Positions 17,688 through 26,476 of a DNA stretch of 64,000 nucleotides are shown here, piece after piece. The notes below the pieces were generated by a model. That model had not been told where the DNA came from. It ran no database searches and was given only the letters and a program-made list of their open reading frames with translations. The position numbers and the translations under genes were made by a program. Position 1 is the first letter of the stretch. Every line of letters starts with the position of its first letter. The DNA comes from Roseicyclus salinarum (GTDB lineage Bacteria; Pseudomonadota; Alphaproteobacteria; Rhodobacterales; Rhodobacteraceae), in NCBI RefSeq assembly GCF_029624655.1, contig NZ_JARRSA010000006.1, positions 62,001 through 126,000 on the forward strand, given 5' to 3'.

Positions 17688-18506
17688 ATGAACCGGCAGA
17701 ACACGCTGACCCCCGAGATCGACCCCGACCGCATCGATCGCATGTTCGATGTCACGGGATTGCGCGTCTTCCTGCCTGGCGGCTACGGCGCGATCGGCGA
17801 GGCCATCTCGCTTGCGCTCGGGCAGCGCGGTGCACAGGTCGTCGTCGCGGGTCCCTCGGCGCAGAAGGCCGAGGTGTTGGCCGCGCGGATCGCGGCGGCC
17901 GGCGGCAAGGCGCACGGCATCGCGCTTGACGCACGCAGCGTCGCGGACATCACGCGGGCGACGGCGCAGGCGGTGGCGCTGACGGGCGGAATAGACGTTC
18001 TGGTGAACTGTGTCGGCATCCAGCGCGAGCAGGCGCTGATGGACGTGACCGAGGACACGTTCGACGAGGTCTACGAGACCAACCTCAAGTCGGCCATGTT
18101 CCTCGCCCAGGCCGTCGCGCGGGACCAGATCGCGAGGGGCAAGGGCGGGCGGCAGATCCATCTTCTGTCGGTGCGCTCGCAGCTTGCGCTGAGGGGCCGG
18201 GGCTACTCGGCCTATTGCGCGACGAAGGGGGGCCTCGTCATGCTGGTGAAGCAGCACGCGATGGAACTGGCGCCGCATGGCATCACCGTGAACGGGGTCG
18301 CGCCCACCTTCATCCAATCCGACCGCATCCGGCCCCATCTCGAGAAGCCCGAGTTCCGCGACTTCATCCTCGAGCGCAATCCGCTCGGCCGGATCGGCGA
18401 CCCGCTGGAGGTGGCGGGGCAGGTCATCGCCTTCGCGGCGCCGGCGGGCAGCTACATGACGGGGCAGGTCGTCTATATCGACGGCGGTGTGACGGCTTCC
18501 CAATGA
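17688..18506 (+). CDS. Short-chain dehydrogenase/reductase (classical SDR)
   Basis: 272 aa. The cofactor loop reads LPGGYGAIGEAIS, a variant of TGxxxGIG with Pro-Gly in place of Thr-Gly. NCVGIQ replaces the usual NNAG. The active site has HLLSVRS (serine) and YSAYCATKGG (YxxxK). The tail YMTGQVVYIDGG is the standard SDR ending. It resembles gluconate or 2-deoxygluconate dehydrogenases of the KduD/IdnO branch. Co-transcribed 3 bases after the Gfo/Idh gene and overlapping the IlvD-type gene by four bases. Confidence 0.9.
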   Translation: MNRQNTLTPEIDPDRIDRMFDVTGLRVFLPGGYGAIGEAISLALGQRGAQVVVAGPSAQKAEVLAARIAAAGGKAHGIALDARSVADITRATAQAVALTGGIDVLVNCVGIQREQALMDVTEDTFDEVYETNLKSAMFLAQAVARDQIARGKGGRQIHLLSVRSQLALRGRGYSAYCATKGGLVMLVKQHAMELAPHGITVNGVAPTFIQSDRIRPHLEKPEFRDFILERNPLGRIGDPLEVAGQVIAFAAPAGSYMTGQVVYIDGGVTASQ

Positions 18507-20224
18507 CGCGAAAGCTGCGCTCGGCCCGCTGGTTCGACCCCGACGATTTGCGCGGCTTCGGCCACCGCTCGCGGCTCATGCAGATGGGCTACGCGCCCGA
18601 GGACTGGGCCGGGCGGCCCGTCATCGCGATCGTCAACACCTGGTCGGACATCAACCCCTGCCACGCCCATTTCCGCCAGCGCGTCGACGACGTGAAGCGC
18701 GGTGTCCTGCAGGCGGGCGGCTTCCCCATCGAACTTCCGGCGCTGTCGCTCAGCGAGAATTTCGTGAAGCCGACGACGATGCTCTACCGCAACCTTCTGG
18801 CGATGGAGACGGAGGAGCTTCTGCGCTCGCATCCCGTGGACGGGGCGGTGCTGATGGGCGGCTGCGACAAGACCGGGCCGGGTCTCCTTCTCGGCGCGAT
18901 CAGCATGGACCTGCCGTGCATCTTCCTGCCCGCCGGACCCATGCTGCGCGGCAACCTGCGCGGCGAGGTGCTGGGGTCGGGGTCGGATACGTGGAAATAC
19001 TGGGACGAGCGGCGCGCGGGGAAGATCGGCCTGACGGAATGGCAGGAGGTGGAGGCCGGCATCGCGCGGAGCTACGGGCACTGCATGACGATGGGCACGG
19101 CCGCCACGATGACCGCCATCGCGGACGCGATGGGCATGTGCCTGACCGGCGCCTCCTCGATCCCGGCGGCGGACGCGAACCACATCCGGATGGCGGCGGC
19201 CTGCGGGCGGCGCGCGGTCGAGCTCGTGCACGAGGACCTGCGCCCCTCGCGCATCCTGACGCGCGCCTCCTTCGACAACGCGCTCGCGGTCGCTATGGCC
19301 ATGGGGTGTTCGACCAACGCGATCATCCACCTCATCGCGCTGTCGCGGCGCGCGAGCCACCCGCTGACGCTTGACGACTTCCACGAGGCCGGAAAACGCG
19401 TGCCTGTGCTGGCCAACATCCGTCCCTCAGGTGCGAAGTACCTGATGGAGGATTTCTTCTACGCCGGCGGATTGCGCGCGCTGATGGCGCGGATGGAGCG
19501 CCATCTCGACGGCACCGCCGCGACGGTCACTGGGCGCACCCTTGGCGAGGAGATCGCGGGCGCGGAGACGTGGTTGCCGGACGTGATCCGGGGCCTCAAC
19601 GATCCGGTGTCGGCCGAGCCCGCCATGGCCGTCCTGCGCGGAAACCTCGCGCCCTACGGCGCGGTGATGAAGCCGTCCGCTGCCGATCCACGGCTTCTGA
19701 AACACCGTGGCCCGGCGCTTGTCTTCGACAGCTATGCCGAGATGAAGGCGCGGATCGACGACCCGGCGCTCAACGCCACGGCCGACACCGTGCTGGTTAT
19801 GCGCGGTGCGGGGCCGCAGGGCGGGCCGGGGATGCCCGAATGGGGCATGTTGCCGATCCCGAAATACCTTCTGGAGCAGGGGGTGCGCGACATGCTTCGG
19901 ATTTCCGACGCGCGGATGAGCGGGACGAGCTACGGCGCCTGCATCCTCCACGTCGCACCCGAGGCGCATGTGGGCGGTCCGCTCTCGCTGGTGCGGACGG
20001 GCGACACGATTGCGGTCGATGCCCATGCCGGGACGCTCGACATGGATGTGGACATCCGCGAATTCGCCGCCCGCAGCGAGGCTTGGGTCCCGCCCGAGCC
20101 AAAGTTCGGCCGCGGTTATGGTTGGGCTTATGCCCGCCACGTCATGCAGGCCGACCAGGGTTGCGATTTCGATTTCCTCGAAACCGGTTTCGGCGCCGCT
20201 GCGGGCGAGCCTGAGATCCTGTAG
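18503..20224 (+). CDS. IlvD/Edd-family dehydratase, probable sugar-acid dehydratase
   Basis: 573 aa from the ATG overlapping the SDR stop. Cysteines for a [2Fe-2S] or [4Fe-4S] cluster lie in INPCHAHFR, GGCDKTGPG and YGHCMTMGTAATM. The C-terminal half has MRGAGPQGGPGMPEWGML and SDARMSGTSYGACILHVAPE, including the catalytic serine region. The MPEWG form and length fit the sugar-acid branch (arabinonate, xylonate, fuconate dehydratases) better than biosynthetic dihydroxy-acid dehydratase. It converts an aldonate to a 2-keto-3-deoxy acid, the substrate type of the aldolase at 21684. Confidence 0.92.
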   Translation: MTRKLRSARWFDPDDLRGFGHRSRLMQMGYAPEDWAGRPVIAIVNTWSDINPCHAHFRQRVDDVKRGVLQAGGFPIELPALSLSENFVKPTTMLYRNLLAMETEELLRSHPVDGAVLMGGCDKTGPGLLLGAISMDLPCIFLPAGPMLRGNLRGEVLGSGSDTWKYWDERRAGKIGLTEWQEVEAGIARSYGHCMTMGTAATMTAIADAMGMCLTGASSIPAADANHIRMAAACGRRAVELVHEDLRPSRILTRASFDNALAVAMAMGCSTNAIIHLIALSRRASHPLTLDDFHEAGKRVPVLANIRPSGAKYLMEDFFYAGGLRALMARMERHLDGTAATVTGRTLGEEIAGAETWLPDVIRGLNDPVSAEPAMAVLRGNLAPYGAVMKPSAADPRLLKHRGPALVFDSYAEMKARIDDPALNATADTVLVMRGAGPQGGPGMPEWGMLPIPKYLLEQGVRDMLRISDARMSGTSYGACILHVAPEAHVGGPLSLVRTGDTIAVDAHAGTLDMDVDIREFAARSEAWVPPEPKFGRGYGWAYARHVMQADQGCDFDFLETGFGAAAGEPEIL

Positions 20225-20240
20225 AAGAATGGGTAGAGAC

Positions 20241-21680
20241 ATGACAGAGACGCAGCCGAAACTCCTCATCGGGGGCGAGTTCCGGAGAAAGGGAAACGGG
20301 GCACCGATCCCGGTTGTGAACCCCTGCACGGGCGAGACGCTCTGGGAACAGCCCGCCTGCGACGCGGACGACGTTGCGGAGGCCTTGGCGCATGCACGCG
20401 CCGCGCAAAAGAAGTGGTCGACCGTTCACGGCTGGGACCGCGGCCGCATCCTGCGCGCCGTCGCGGCCGAGATGCGCGCGCGCACGGACGCCATCGCCCG
20501 CGCCCTGTCGCTCGAGATCGGGCGGCCCATCGCGCAGGCGGCAGGCGAGGTCGGTGCGGCCATCGAGCAGTTCGAATGGTTCGCGGGCGAGGCCGAACGA
20601 CTGTTCGGCGACACGATCCCCTCCCGGCAGGGCGGGCGTCTGCTGACCGAGCCCGAGCCCGTGGGCATCTGCGCAGCCTTCACGGCGTGGAATTTCCCCG
20701 TCAACCTCCCCGTGCGCAAGATCGCGCCCGCGCTCGCGGCCGGCTGCGCGATCCTCGTGCGGCCCTCTGAACAGGTGCCGCTGACCTCGACGCTGATCGC
20801 CGAGGCCTGCGTCGCGGGCGGGGTGCCTGCCGGGGTTGTCCAACTCCTTCTTGGCCGGGCGGAGGACATCTCGCCCGCGATCATGGCCGCGGACGAGGTG
20901 CGGAAGATCTCGCTGACTGGGTCCACCCGCGTTGGGCAGATGCTGATGGCCGAGGCCGCGAAGACCATGAAGCGCTGCTCGATGGAGCTTGGCGGCCATT
21001 CGCCCGTGGTCGTCTGCGCCGACGCCGATGTGGAGGCCGCCGCGACCCAGTGCGCCGCCTTCAAGTTCCGCAACGCGGGCCAGGTCTGCATCGCGCCCAA
21101 TCGGTTTTACGTGGAGGAGAGTGTCGCCGACCGCTTCCTCGCGAAGATGAAGGCGGAGGCCGAGGCGCTCGTCCTCGGCGACAGCCAGGTTGCGGGCACG
21201 ACCATGGGCCCCCTGACGCTCGCCTCGGGCCGCGACAAGGTGGAACGCCTGATTGCCGACGCGCAGGACCGTGGCGCAAGGCTCGTCACGGGCGGCCGGA
21301 GGCCCGAGGGGCGCAACGCGGGCTTCTTCCTTGAGCCAACGGTACTTGCCGACGTGCCCGACGAGGCAGCAATCATGGCCGAGGAACCCTTCGGTCCCGT
21401 CGCTCCCGTCGCCACGTTCCGGGACATGGACGACGCAATCGTGCGCGCCAATTCCACGCCCTATGGCCTCGCCGCTTACGGCTTCACCGGAAGCCACGCG
21501 AAGGCCGAGGCGCTGTCGCGCGGCCTTCACGCCGGGATGGTCGGGGTCAACACCTTCATGGTCGCCCACGCGGAGGCACCGTTCGGCGGCGTCGATCACT
21601 CGGGCACGGGGCGCGAGGGCGGCCGTGAAGCGATCCGCGACTACCAGAATACCAAGCTCACCCACATGATGGCGGTTTGA
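20241..21680 (+). CDS. NAD(P)-dependent aldehyde dehydrogenase
   Basis: 479 aa from the ATG at 20241; a start four codons earlier (20229) is also possible, and neither has a strong ribosome site. Active-site Glu249 in MELGGHS and Cys283 in GQVCIAPNRFYV. The substrate-tunnel and C-terminal motif PFGGVDHSGTGREGG is typical of succinate-semialdehyde, glutarate-semialdehyde or 2,5-dioxovalerate dehydrogenases. Placed between the dehydratase and the aldolase, it probably oxidises the aldehyde released by retro-aldol cleavage (for example glycolaldehyde or lactaldehyde) or a semialdehyde. Confidence 0.93.
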   Translation: MTETQPKLLIGGEFRRKGNGAPIPVVNPCTGETLWEQPACDADDVAEALAHARAAQKKWSTVHGWDRGRILRAVAAEMRARTDAIARALSLEIGRPIAQAAGEVGAAIEQFEWFAGEAERLFGDTIPSRQGGRLLTEPEPVGICAAFTAWNFPVNLPVRKIAPALAAGCAILVRPSEQVPLTSTLIAEACVAGGVPAGVVQLLLGRAEDISPAIMAADEVRKISLTGSTRVGQMLMAEAAKTMKRCSMELGGHSPVVVCADADVEAAATQCAAFKFRNAGQVCIAPNRFYVEESVADRFLAKMKAEAEALVLGDSQVAGTTMGPLTLASGRDKVERLIADAQDRGARLVTGGRRPEGRNAGFFLEPTVLADVPDEAAIMAEEPFGPVAPVATFRDMDDAIVRANSTPYGLAAYGFTGSHAKAEALSRGLHAGMVGVNTFMVAHAEAPFGGVDHSGTGREGGREAIRDYQNTKLTHMMAV

Positions 21681-21683
21681 AAC

Positions 21684-22457
21684 ATGGCTCTGTCGGTCAA
21701 CCCGCTGAACGACCTGTGGAGCAAGGGTCGCTGCGCCCTCAATGGTTGGATTGCGTCGCCCGGGCCCATTACGGCGGAAGCCATGGCAGGAGCCGGCTGG
21801 GACGTGCTGACGGTGGATCTTCAACACGGATGCGTCGATTATTCCGATCTCCAAACCCTATTCCCGATCATCGAGAAATCAGGGGCTGTTCCATTCGCCC
21901 GTGTCCCTTGGCTCGACGAGGGGCAGATCATGCGGGTTCTGGACGCAGGCGCGATGGGCGTCATCGTGCCCATGATCGAAACCGCCGAACAGGCCCGTCG
22001 CCTCGTCAAGGCCTGCCGCTATCCGCCACATGGAGGTCGAAGCTTTGGGCCCATCCGAGCGCGCTATAGTTGGCCCGGCGAGTATTCTGTCGAGGCAGCA
22101 AACGCATCCGTCGTCGCACTTGCAATGATCGAGACTCGCTCAGGCGTTGAGGCCCTCGACGAAATTCTTTCCGTGCCGGGGCTGTCTGGCATCTACATCG
22201 GGCCGAGCGATCTCGCTTTGAGCTACGGCTACCCTGCTCGTTTTGATCCCGAGGTACCCGAACTGGTCGATCTCTTGGCATTGGTAAGAAAGAAGACAGC
22301 TGACTTTTCCCTACGGTGTGGGCTTCATTGCGGGACCGTGGACTACGCCATACGTGCCGCTGGATGGAAAATGGACCTCGTTACCGTCGGCTCAGACACG
22401 CGGTTCGTGGAGGCTTCGGCAAAAGAAGTCGTCCAGAGCTACCGCGGCGCTTGGTGA
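21684..22457 (+). CDS. HpcH/HpaI-type class II aldolase
   Basis: 257 aa. Motifs of the family are VDLQHGCVDY (catalytic histidine), PPHGGRSFGPIRA, the metal-ligand glutamate in MIETRSGVEALDEI, and the metal-ligand aspartate in YIGPSDLALSYG. It cleaves 2-keto-3-deoxy (4-hydroxy-2-oxo) acids into pyruvate and an aldehyde, as 2-keto-3-deoxy-L-rhamnonate or hydroxyoxoheptanedioate aldolases do. It follows the ALDH by three bases and is the last gene of the operon. By eye it is visibly AT-richer with less biased third positions than the genes before it, which suggests a separate acquisition. Confidence 0.92.
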   Translation: MALSVNPLNDLWSKGRCALNGWIASPGPITAEAMAGAGWDVLTVDLQHGCVDYSDLQTLFPIIEKSGAVPFARVPWLDEGQIMRVLDAGAMGVIVPMIETAEQARRLVKACRYPPHGGRSFGPIRARYSWPGEYSVEAANASVVALAMIETRSGVEALDEILSVPGLSGIYIGPSDLALSYGYPARFDPEVPELVDLLALVRKKTADFSLRCGLHCGTVDYAIRAAGWKMDLVTVGSDTRFVEASAKEVVQSYRGAW

Positions 22458-22605
22458 CAACACACCGTCGTTCGCTTCAAGTTGTGTCGACAAAAGCTTA
22501 GGGCCGATTACGTCGATGCCGTCGCCATGCCGGAATGGCGAGAAGCCGGCCTTCGCTGCATCGCGCTTCGAATGTCCGCCCCGCCGTCTTGCAGCTGCAA
22601 TGAGG

Positions 22606-22663
22606 CCGTCCGGATCGGACGGGGCAGCGCAACGGAATGGCCGGGCAGCGGGGCGCCGCCCGG
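22606..22663. terminator. Two hairpins between convergent genes, terminator-like
   Basis: The first hairpin is CCGTCCG (22606-22612) with CGGACGG (22616-22622) around GAT. The second is CCGGGC (22641-22646) with GCCCGG (22658-22663). They lie in the 218-bp space between the aldolase stop and the stop of the convergent gene at 22676. No T-run follows on either strand, so intrinsic termination is only a suggestion. The rest of this spacer shows nothing recognisable. Confidence 0.35.
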
Positions 22664-22675
22664 CGTCGGTTGGGT

Positions 22676-23464
22676 TCAGTTCGTCTCGGGCCCACCAGCC
22701 TCATCGCCGGGAGTCCGCGCTTCGAGCGCATCGATTGAAACGACGTGCACGCGCCTGTCCGCGTCGAAGGACACGCTCCAGGCATTCGGCAGCGCCACCG
22801 CTTGGGCGACGCGCGCCGGCTGGCCGAGGTTTCCCCCGAAATCCCGCTGCGACAGGAGCAGGTCGCGCGTCACCATCGGCTCTGCGAAGATAAGCGCGCC
22901 GTCCCAGGCACCGTAGATCATCACGGCTTCAAAGGGCCGGCCCGAGAAAACGGGATCGGTCGCGTCGAGCCAGTGCTCCCCCATGGCAGGGATCGGATCG
23001 AGTTCCGGCGGCGGCACGTAGTTCGGCGGCATCAGGTCGGCCGTGGGGCGGTTTGCAGCCTTTTCCATGAAAAGCGGGGCGGCCGGATCGATGGCGAGCC
23101 GCTCGGCCTCCGTCAGGAGGTAGAAGTGCACGTCGAAATGAGGGGCGCCGAAAAGGTCGCCGGGCGCATGTCCGTGCGGCATCCAGTCGAGCGAGACGTG
23201 GTCGTAGCCGGCCTCGGTCGCCGCATCGGGCAGCGGCACGGTCAGGAAGACCATGTCGGGGCCGAGGGTTGCGATGGCCTCTTCGGTCATCTCGATGCCG
23301 ATGCGGGTGGGGGTGCCATCGGCAGCGACCTCCGCGAAGGCGCGGACGGTACCGTCTCCGAGGGGAAGTTCGGGCGCGAACTCGATGCCCTGGGCGTTCA
23401 GGGTGAGCGGCCAGAGCGCGAGGCCGGTCAGAAGCATGGTTCGGATCGAAGGTTTCGTGATCAT
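22676..23464 (-). CDS. Secreted DUF5602 (TTHB210-like) protein
   Basis: 262 aa from the ATG at 23464, preceded by GGAGACAAAGAG. The signal peptide is clear (TMLLTGLALWPLTLNAQG, probable cut after NAQ or A). The mature protein has the DWMPHGHAPGDLFGAPHFD motif, rich in histidine and resembling the DUF5602 core, then HFYLLTEAERLAI and MGEHWLDATDPVF. The conserved histidines suggest metal binding, but function is not known to me. It lies 61 bases downstream of the BBE oxidoreductase gene on the same strand, probably one transcript. Confidence 0.82.
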   Translation of the reverse strand: MITKPSIRTMLLTGLALWPLTLNAQGIEFAPELPLGDGTVRAFAEVAADGTPTRIGIEMTEEAIATLGPDMVFLTVPLPDAATEAGYDHVSLDWMPHGHAPGDLFGAPHFDVHFYLLTEAERLAIDPAAPLFMEKAANRPTADLMPPNYVPPPELDPIPAMGEHWLDATDPVFSGRPFEAVMIYGAWDGALIFAEPMVTRDLLLSQRDFGGNLGQPARVAQAVALPNAWSVSFDADRRVHVVSIDALEARTPGDEAGGPETN

Positions 23465-23525
23465 CTCTTTGTCTCCATTTGCTTTGCGAGAGGGGCCCGC
23501 GCCGTGCGACGGTGCGGAGCGTGGG

Positions 23526-24881
23526 TCACTCGGCCGCGAGGGCCATCGGGGTGATGCGGCGCTGGAAGATCCCGCGCGGATCGTGAAGGGCACGGAGTTC
23601 GTTGATCCGCGCCTTCGCCTCGGCGCTGAGCGTCGGCAACATTCGGTCGGGACGGTCGAGATCGGCCTCGCCCACGTAAGCGCCCGTGCAGAGCGGCGCG
23701 ACGGCGTCGATCGCGGTACGGAGCCAGCCGATGTTCAAGTCATCGGCCTCCGCGCAGTCCCAGATCGCGTAGAGCGCGCCGAAAATGCGCCCATGGCAGG
23801 AAAAGGCCGCATCCATGGGCGTCTCCACCGCGTTCGAGCGCAAAACGACAAGACCCATGCACGCCGCTGACGGCGCGAGAGCCATGTCCTGCGCGACCCG
23901 GCCGAGAACCTCGCCGTAGCGGGCATCCGACCACAGCGTGTCGACGGCATAGCGGCGGCCCTCCGGCATGGAGGGCTCCGTCGCCTCATAGAGTGTGGGC
24001 ATGGGCGTCGGCATCGGGCCGATGACCTGGAGCGCCTCGGGCGCGCCCTGGCCGAGCGCACCGTGGATCGCGCAGGCCTCCGCGTCGGTCTTGGCGAAGA
24101 CGGTTGCGATCGCCGCAAGCACCGGACCGGTCGGCGTCGGCGTGACCTTCGTGGTGAACTCGACGCAGGCGGGCGCCCTTGCCACCACGTCCTCCGCCCA
24201 GGCCGCGATCTCCGCGACCATCGAGGCGGGGTAGACGCGGATCGTGGTGCTCGTGGCCTTGGCCGCCTCCCGGAGCCGCAGGTGATAGGCGGTGACGACG
24301 CCGAAGAACTCCGGCCCCGCGCCGCGAACCGCCCAGAAGATGTCGGCGTTCTCCTCCGCACTCGCCCGAACGAGGCGACCGTCCGCAAGGACGACCTCCA
24401 CGGCCACGACCGAGAAGCAGGCAAAGCCCCATTCGGCCGAGTTCCAGCCGACGCCGCCGCCGAGCAGATAGCCCGACATCGGCACGCTGCCGCAATGGCC
24501 GAGCGGGAAGGCGAGACCGTGGCGCTCGAGCGCGGCGGCCATGCGGGCATTGGTGACCGCAGGTTCCACGCGGGCCGTGCGCCTCTCGGTGTCGAGCTTC
24601 AGCCCGTCGAGCGCGCCGAGGTCGATTACCATGTCGGCCTGCGCGGCGATCCCGGTAAACTGGTGGCCGCCGCCCCTCGGCGACACGGTGAGGCCGTTGG
24701 CGGCGGCGAAGCGGACCGCCTCGGCCACGTCGCCGGCGCAGGCTGCGCGAACGATGATCTTCGCCCGGCGCCGCGGCTTGCGGCCGTTCCAGATGAGTGC
24801 GTCGGCCTCGGCGCCATGGCGGGGTTCGAGCGCGGTGATGACGGTGCCGCTGATGCGGGGGATGAGCAGGTCGGTGTTCAT
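23526..24881 (-). CDS. FAD-binding BBE-type oxidoreductase (berberine-bridge-like)
   Basis: 451 aa. The FAD_binding_4 domain has VSPRGGGHQFTG with His73 and GHCGSVPMSGYLLGGGVG with Cys130, the two residues that bind FAD bicovalently in this family. The C-terminal BBE segment reads ELRALHDPRGIFQRR. There is no signal peptide. Family members oxidise sugars, alcohols or alkaloid-like substrates using oxygen or another acceptor. The start MNTDLL is followed upstream by a 239-bp spacer that should carry the promoter. Downstream partner: the secreted DUF5602-like protein. Confidence 0.9.
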   Translation of the reverse strand: MNTDLLIPRISGTVITALEPRHGAEADALIWNGRKPRRRAKIIVRAACAGDVAEAVRFAAANGLTVSPRGGGHQFTGIAAQADMVIDLGALDGLKLDTERRTARVEPAVTNARMAAALERHGLAFPLGHCGSVPMSGYLLGGGVGWNSAEWGFACFSVVAVEVVLADGRLVRASAEENADIFWAVRGAGPEFFGVVTAYHLRLREAAKATSTTIRVYPASMVAEIAAWAEDVVARAPACVEFTTKVTPTPTGPVLAAIATVFAKTDAEACAIHGALGQGAPEALQVIGPMPTPMPTLYEATEPSMPEGRRYAVDTLWSDARYGEVLGRVAQDMALAPSAACMGLVVLRSNAVETPMDAAFSCHGRIFGALYAIWDCAEADDLNIGWLRTAIDAVAPLCTGAYVGEADLDRPDRMLPTLSAEAKARINELRALHDPRGIFQRRITPMALAAE

Positions 24882-25120
24882 GTCGTCTCTCTTCCGGGCA
24901 CGGGCAATGAGCGCCGTTCCCTCGTGGGTCGGGTTTGGCTGCGCGAGTCGCGCCGTCGGGTTCGGTGGTGTAGGGTGGAGCGGCGCCTTTGTTTCTTGGC
25001 TTCGGCCGTCCGCGTCCTGCGGTGCTCTATACGGCCAGCGTGTCCGCCGCGCTTGCTAAGTGTCGCGTCACGAAAGCTTAAATGGATGCTAAGGAAATGC
25101 TCACGTGGCCGTGCAGGGCT

Positions 25121-26476
25121 TCAGGCGACCTCGATGGCGTCCGACTCGCCTGCATCCTCGAGCGTGATCCGGCAGCGGCTGACGAGCCGGAATAGGCCGC
25201 GCCCGGTCTTCTCGATCTGAAGACAGGCGCCGCGCTCCTCCAGCCGGCGGCGCAGGAGGACCAGGCGCGCGTCCAGGTTCTCGGCGTGGTCGGGCATCTT
25301 CAGCGATCGGTCGAGCCGCAGCTCGCGCGTCGTGAAATCCGTGCGCCCGGTGGCGGCGTGCTCGCGAAGAAGCCGCCAAAGGATCGCGCCCGCGACTCCC
25401 TTGATGAGATAGTCATGGTCGAGGAACACGCTGTCGTCGCGCGGATAGTGGCGGACCGTGACGCCGCCGCTTCCCACAATCTCGGGCAAGGCCGCGATCG
25501 GTGTCTCTTGCGCATCGTCCTCCCTCAGGAGCGCCATCATCACGCCGAGGTGGCTCGCAACCAGCGTCAGCGCATCCTCGAATTCATGGTCGAAGCGCAG
25601 CACCTCGTCCGACTCGGCGAAGAGGACGCCCAGGGTTCGCCCCTCCGCCATCACCGGCACGGCGATCTGGCTGTGCGGCGTGCCGAGGCCGGGGAATGGA
25701 ACGCCGGCCGGCGTCTCGGCGAGAAGGCCGGCCTTCTGCGCCGCAGCGCCGAGCGCAGCGCCGTAGCGATAGTCGGCGTTGAAGTGGCCGATCCGGATCG
25801 GGACGCCTTCGCGCGCCGCGACGCCGATCACGCCCTCGCCCGGCAGGATTTCGGCCCCGATACCCGAGACGGCATACCCCCGCGAGCCAAGCGCGAAGAG
25901 CCGCCCGTCGCATTCAGCAAGCAGGAGGATCGCGTTCGAGACATCGAGATGCGCGACCATGCCGTCGAGCGCGGCATCGGCGAGATCATCGAAATCCCGG
26001 CAGCGCGAAAGCTCGTCGACGCAATTCCTCACAGCGGAGAGGAGCGATACGCCCCTGCATCCCGGCCGGGCCGTCGGCGCCATCACCTGCTCCACATGGG
26101 CAACCTTGAAGATGTCGGCGCCAAGGAGTCGGAACACCTTTTCGAGGCCATGGTGCGAAGCGATGCCCGCGAGTTTCGCCTTCATCGTCTCGAAAAGCGG
26201 CCCGGCCGTCCGCGTCTCGACATAATCGAGGTCGAGCCGGTGCTGTGCGAGCGTGCGCGGATCGAAGATCAGGACGCTTGCCTTTCTCGTAGCGAGCAGG
26301 TTCGCGCGCGTCTTGTTGAAGAATTGGTAGGACAGCGCGACATGGCCCTCATCGACCCAGTGCACCTGGCTGATCATCGACGCATTGGGCATGCCGTCGG
26401 CGTCGCAGGTGCAAAGGGTGGAGGCCGCGATGCCTTCCATCGCGCCACGAAGGTCGCGAAGATCGAATGGCGTCAT
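25121..26476 (-). CDS. PNPOx-like / GAF / C-terminal winged-helix-like fusion, probable flavin- or redox-linked regulator
   Basis: 451 aa with three visible parts. Residues about 1-130 are an FMN-binding split barrel of the pyridoxamine-5'-phosphate-oxidase type (STLCTCDADGMPNASMISQ, then VALSYQFFNKTRANLL). Residues about 145-320 are a GAF domain (ILPGEGVIGVAAREG, QIAVPVMAEGRTLGVLFAE). Residues about 340-440 look like an OmpR-like or related winged helix, with AILWRLLREH and LDARLVLLRRRLEERG ending in a beta-hairpin-like GLFRLV. No kinase or cyclase domain is seen. The start overlaps the stop of the PNPOx gene at 26473 by four bases, so the two are made together. Confidence 0.75.
   Translation of the reverse strand: MTPFDLRDLRGAMEGIAASTLCTCDADGMPNASMISQVHWVDEGHVALSYQFFNKTRANLLATRKASVLIFDPRTLAQHRLDLDYVETRTAGPLFETMKAKLAGIASHHGLEKVFRLLGADIFKVAHVEQVMAPTARPGCRGVSLLSAVRNCVDELSRCRDFDDLADAALDGMVAHLDVSNAILLLAECDGRLFALGSRGYAVSGIGAEILPGEGVIGVAAREGVPIRIGHFNADYRYGAALGAAAQKAGLLAETPAGVPFPGLGTPHSQIAVPVMAEGRTLGVLFAESDEVLRFDHEFEDALTLVASHLGVMMALLREDDAQETPIAALPEIVGSGGVTVRHYPRDDSVFLDHDYLIKGVAGAILWRLLREHAATGRTDFTTRELRLDRSLKMPDHAENLDARLVLLRRRLEERGACLQIEKTGRGLFRLVSRCRITLEDAGESDAIEVA

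Noticed and set aside
20142-21854. 570-codon minus-strand frame opposite the second ALDH
   Set aside because: Shadow of the ALDH gene; no recognisable family and no ribosome site.
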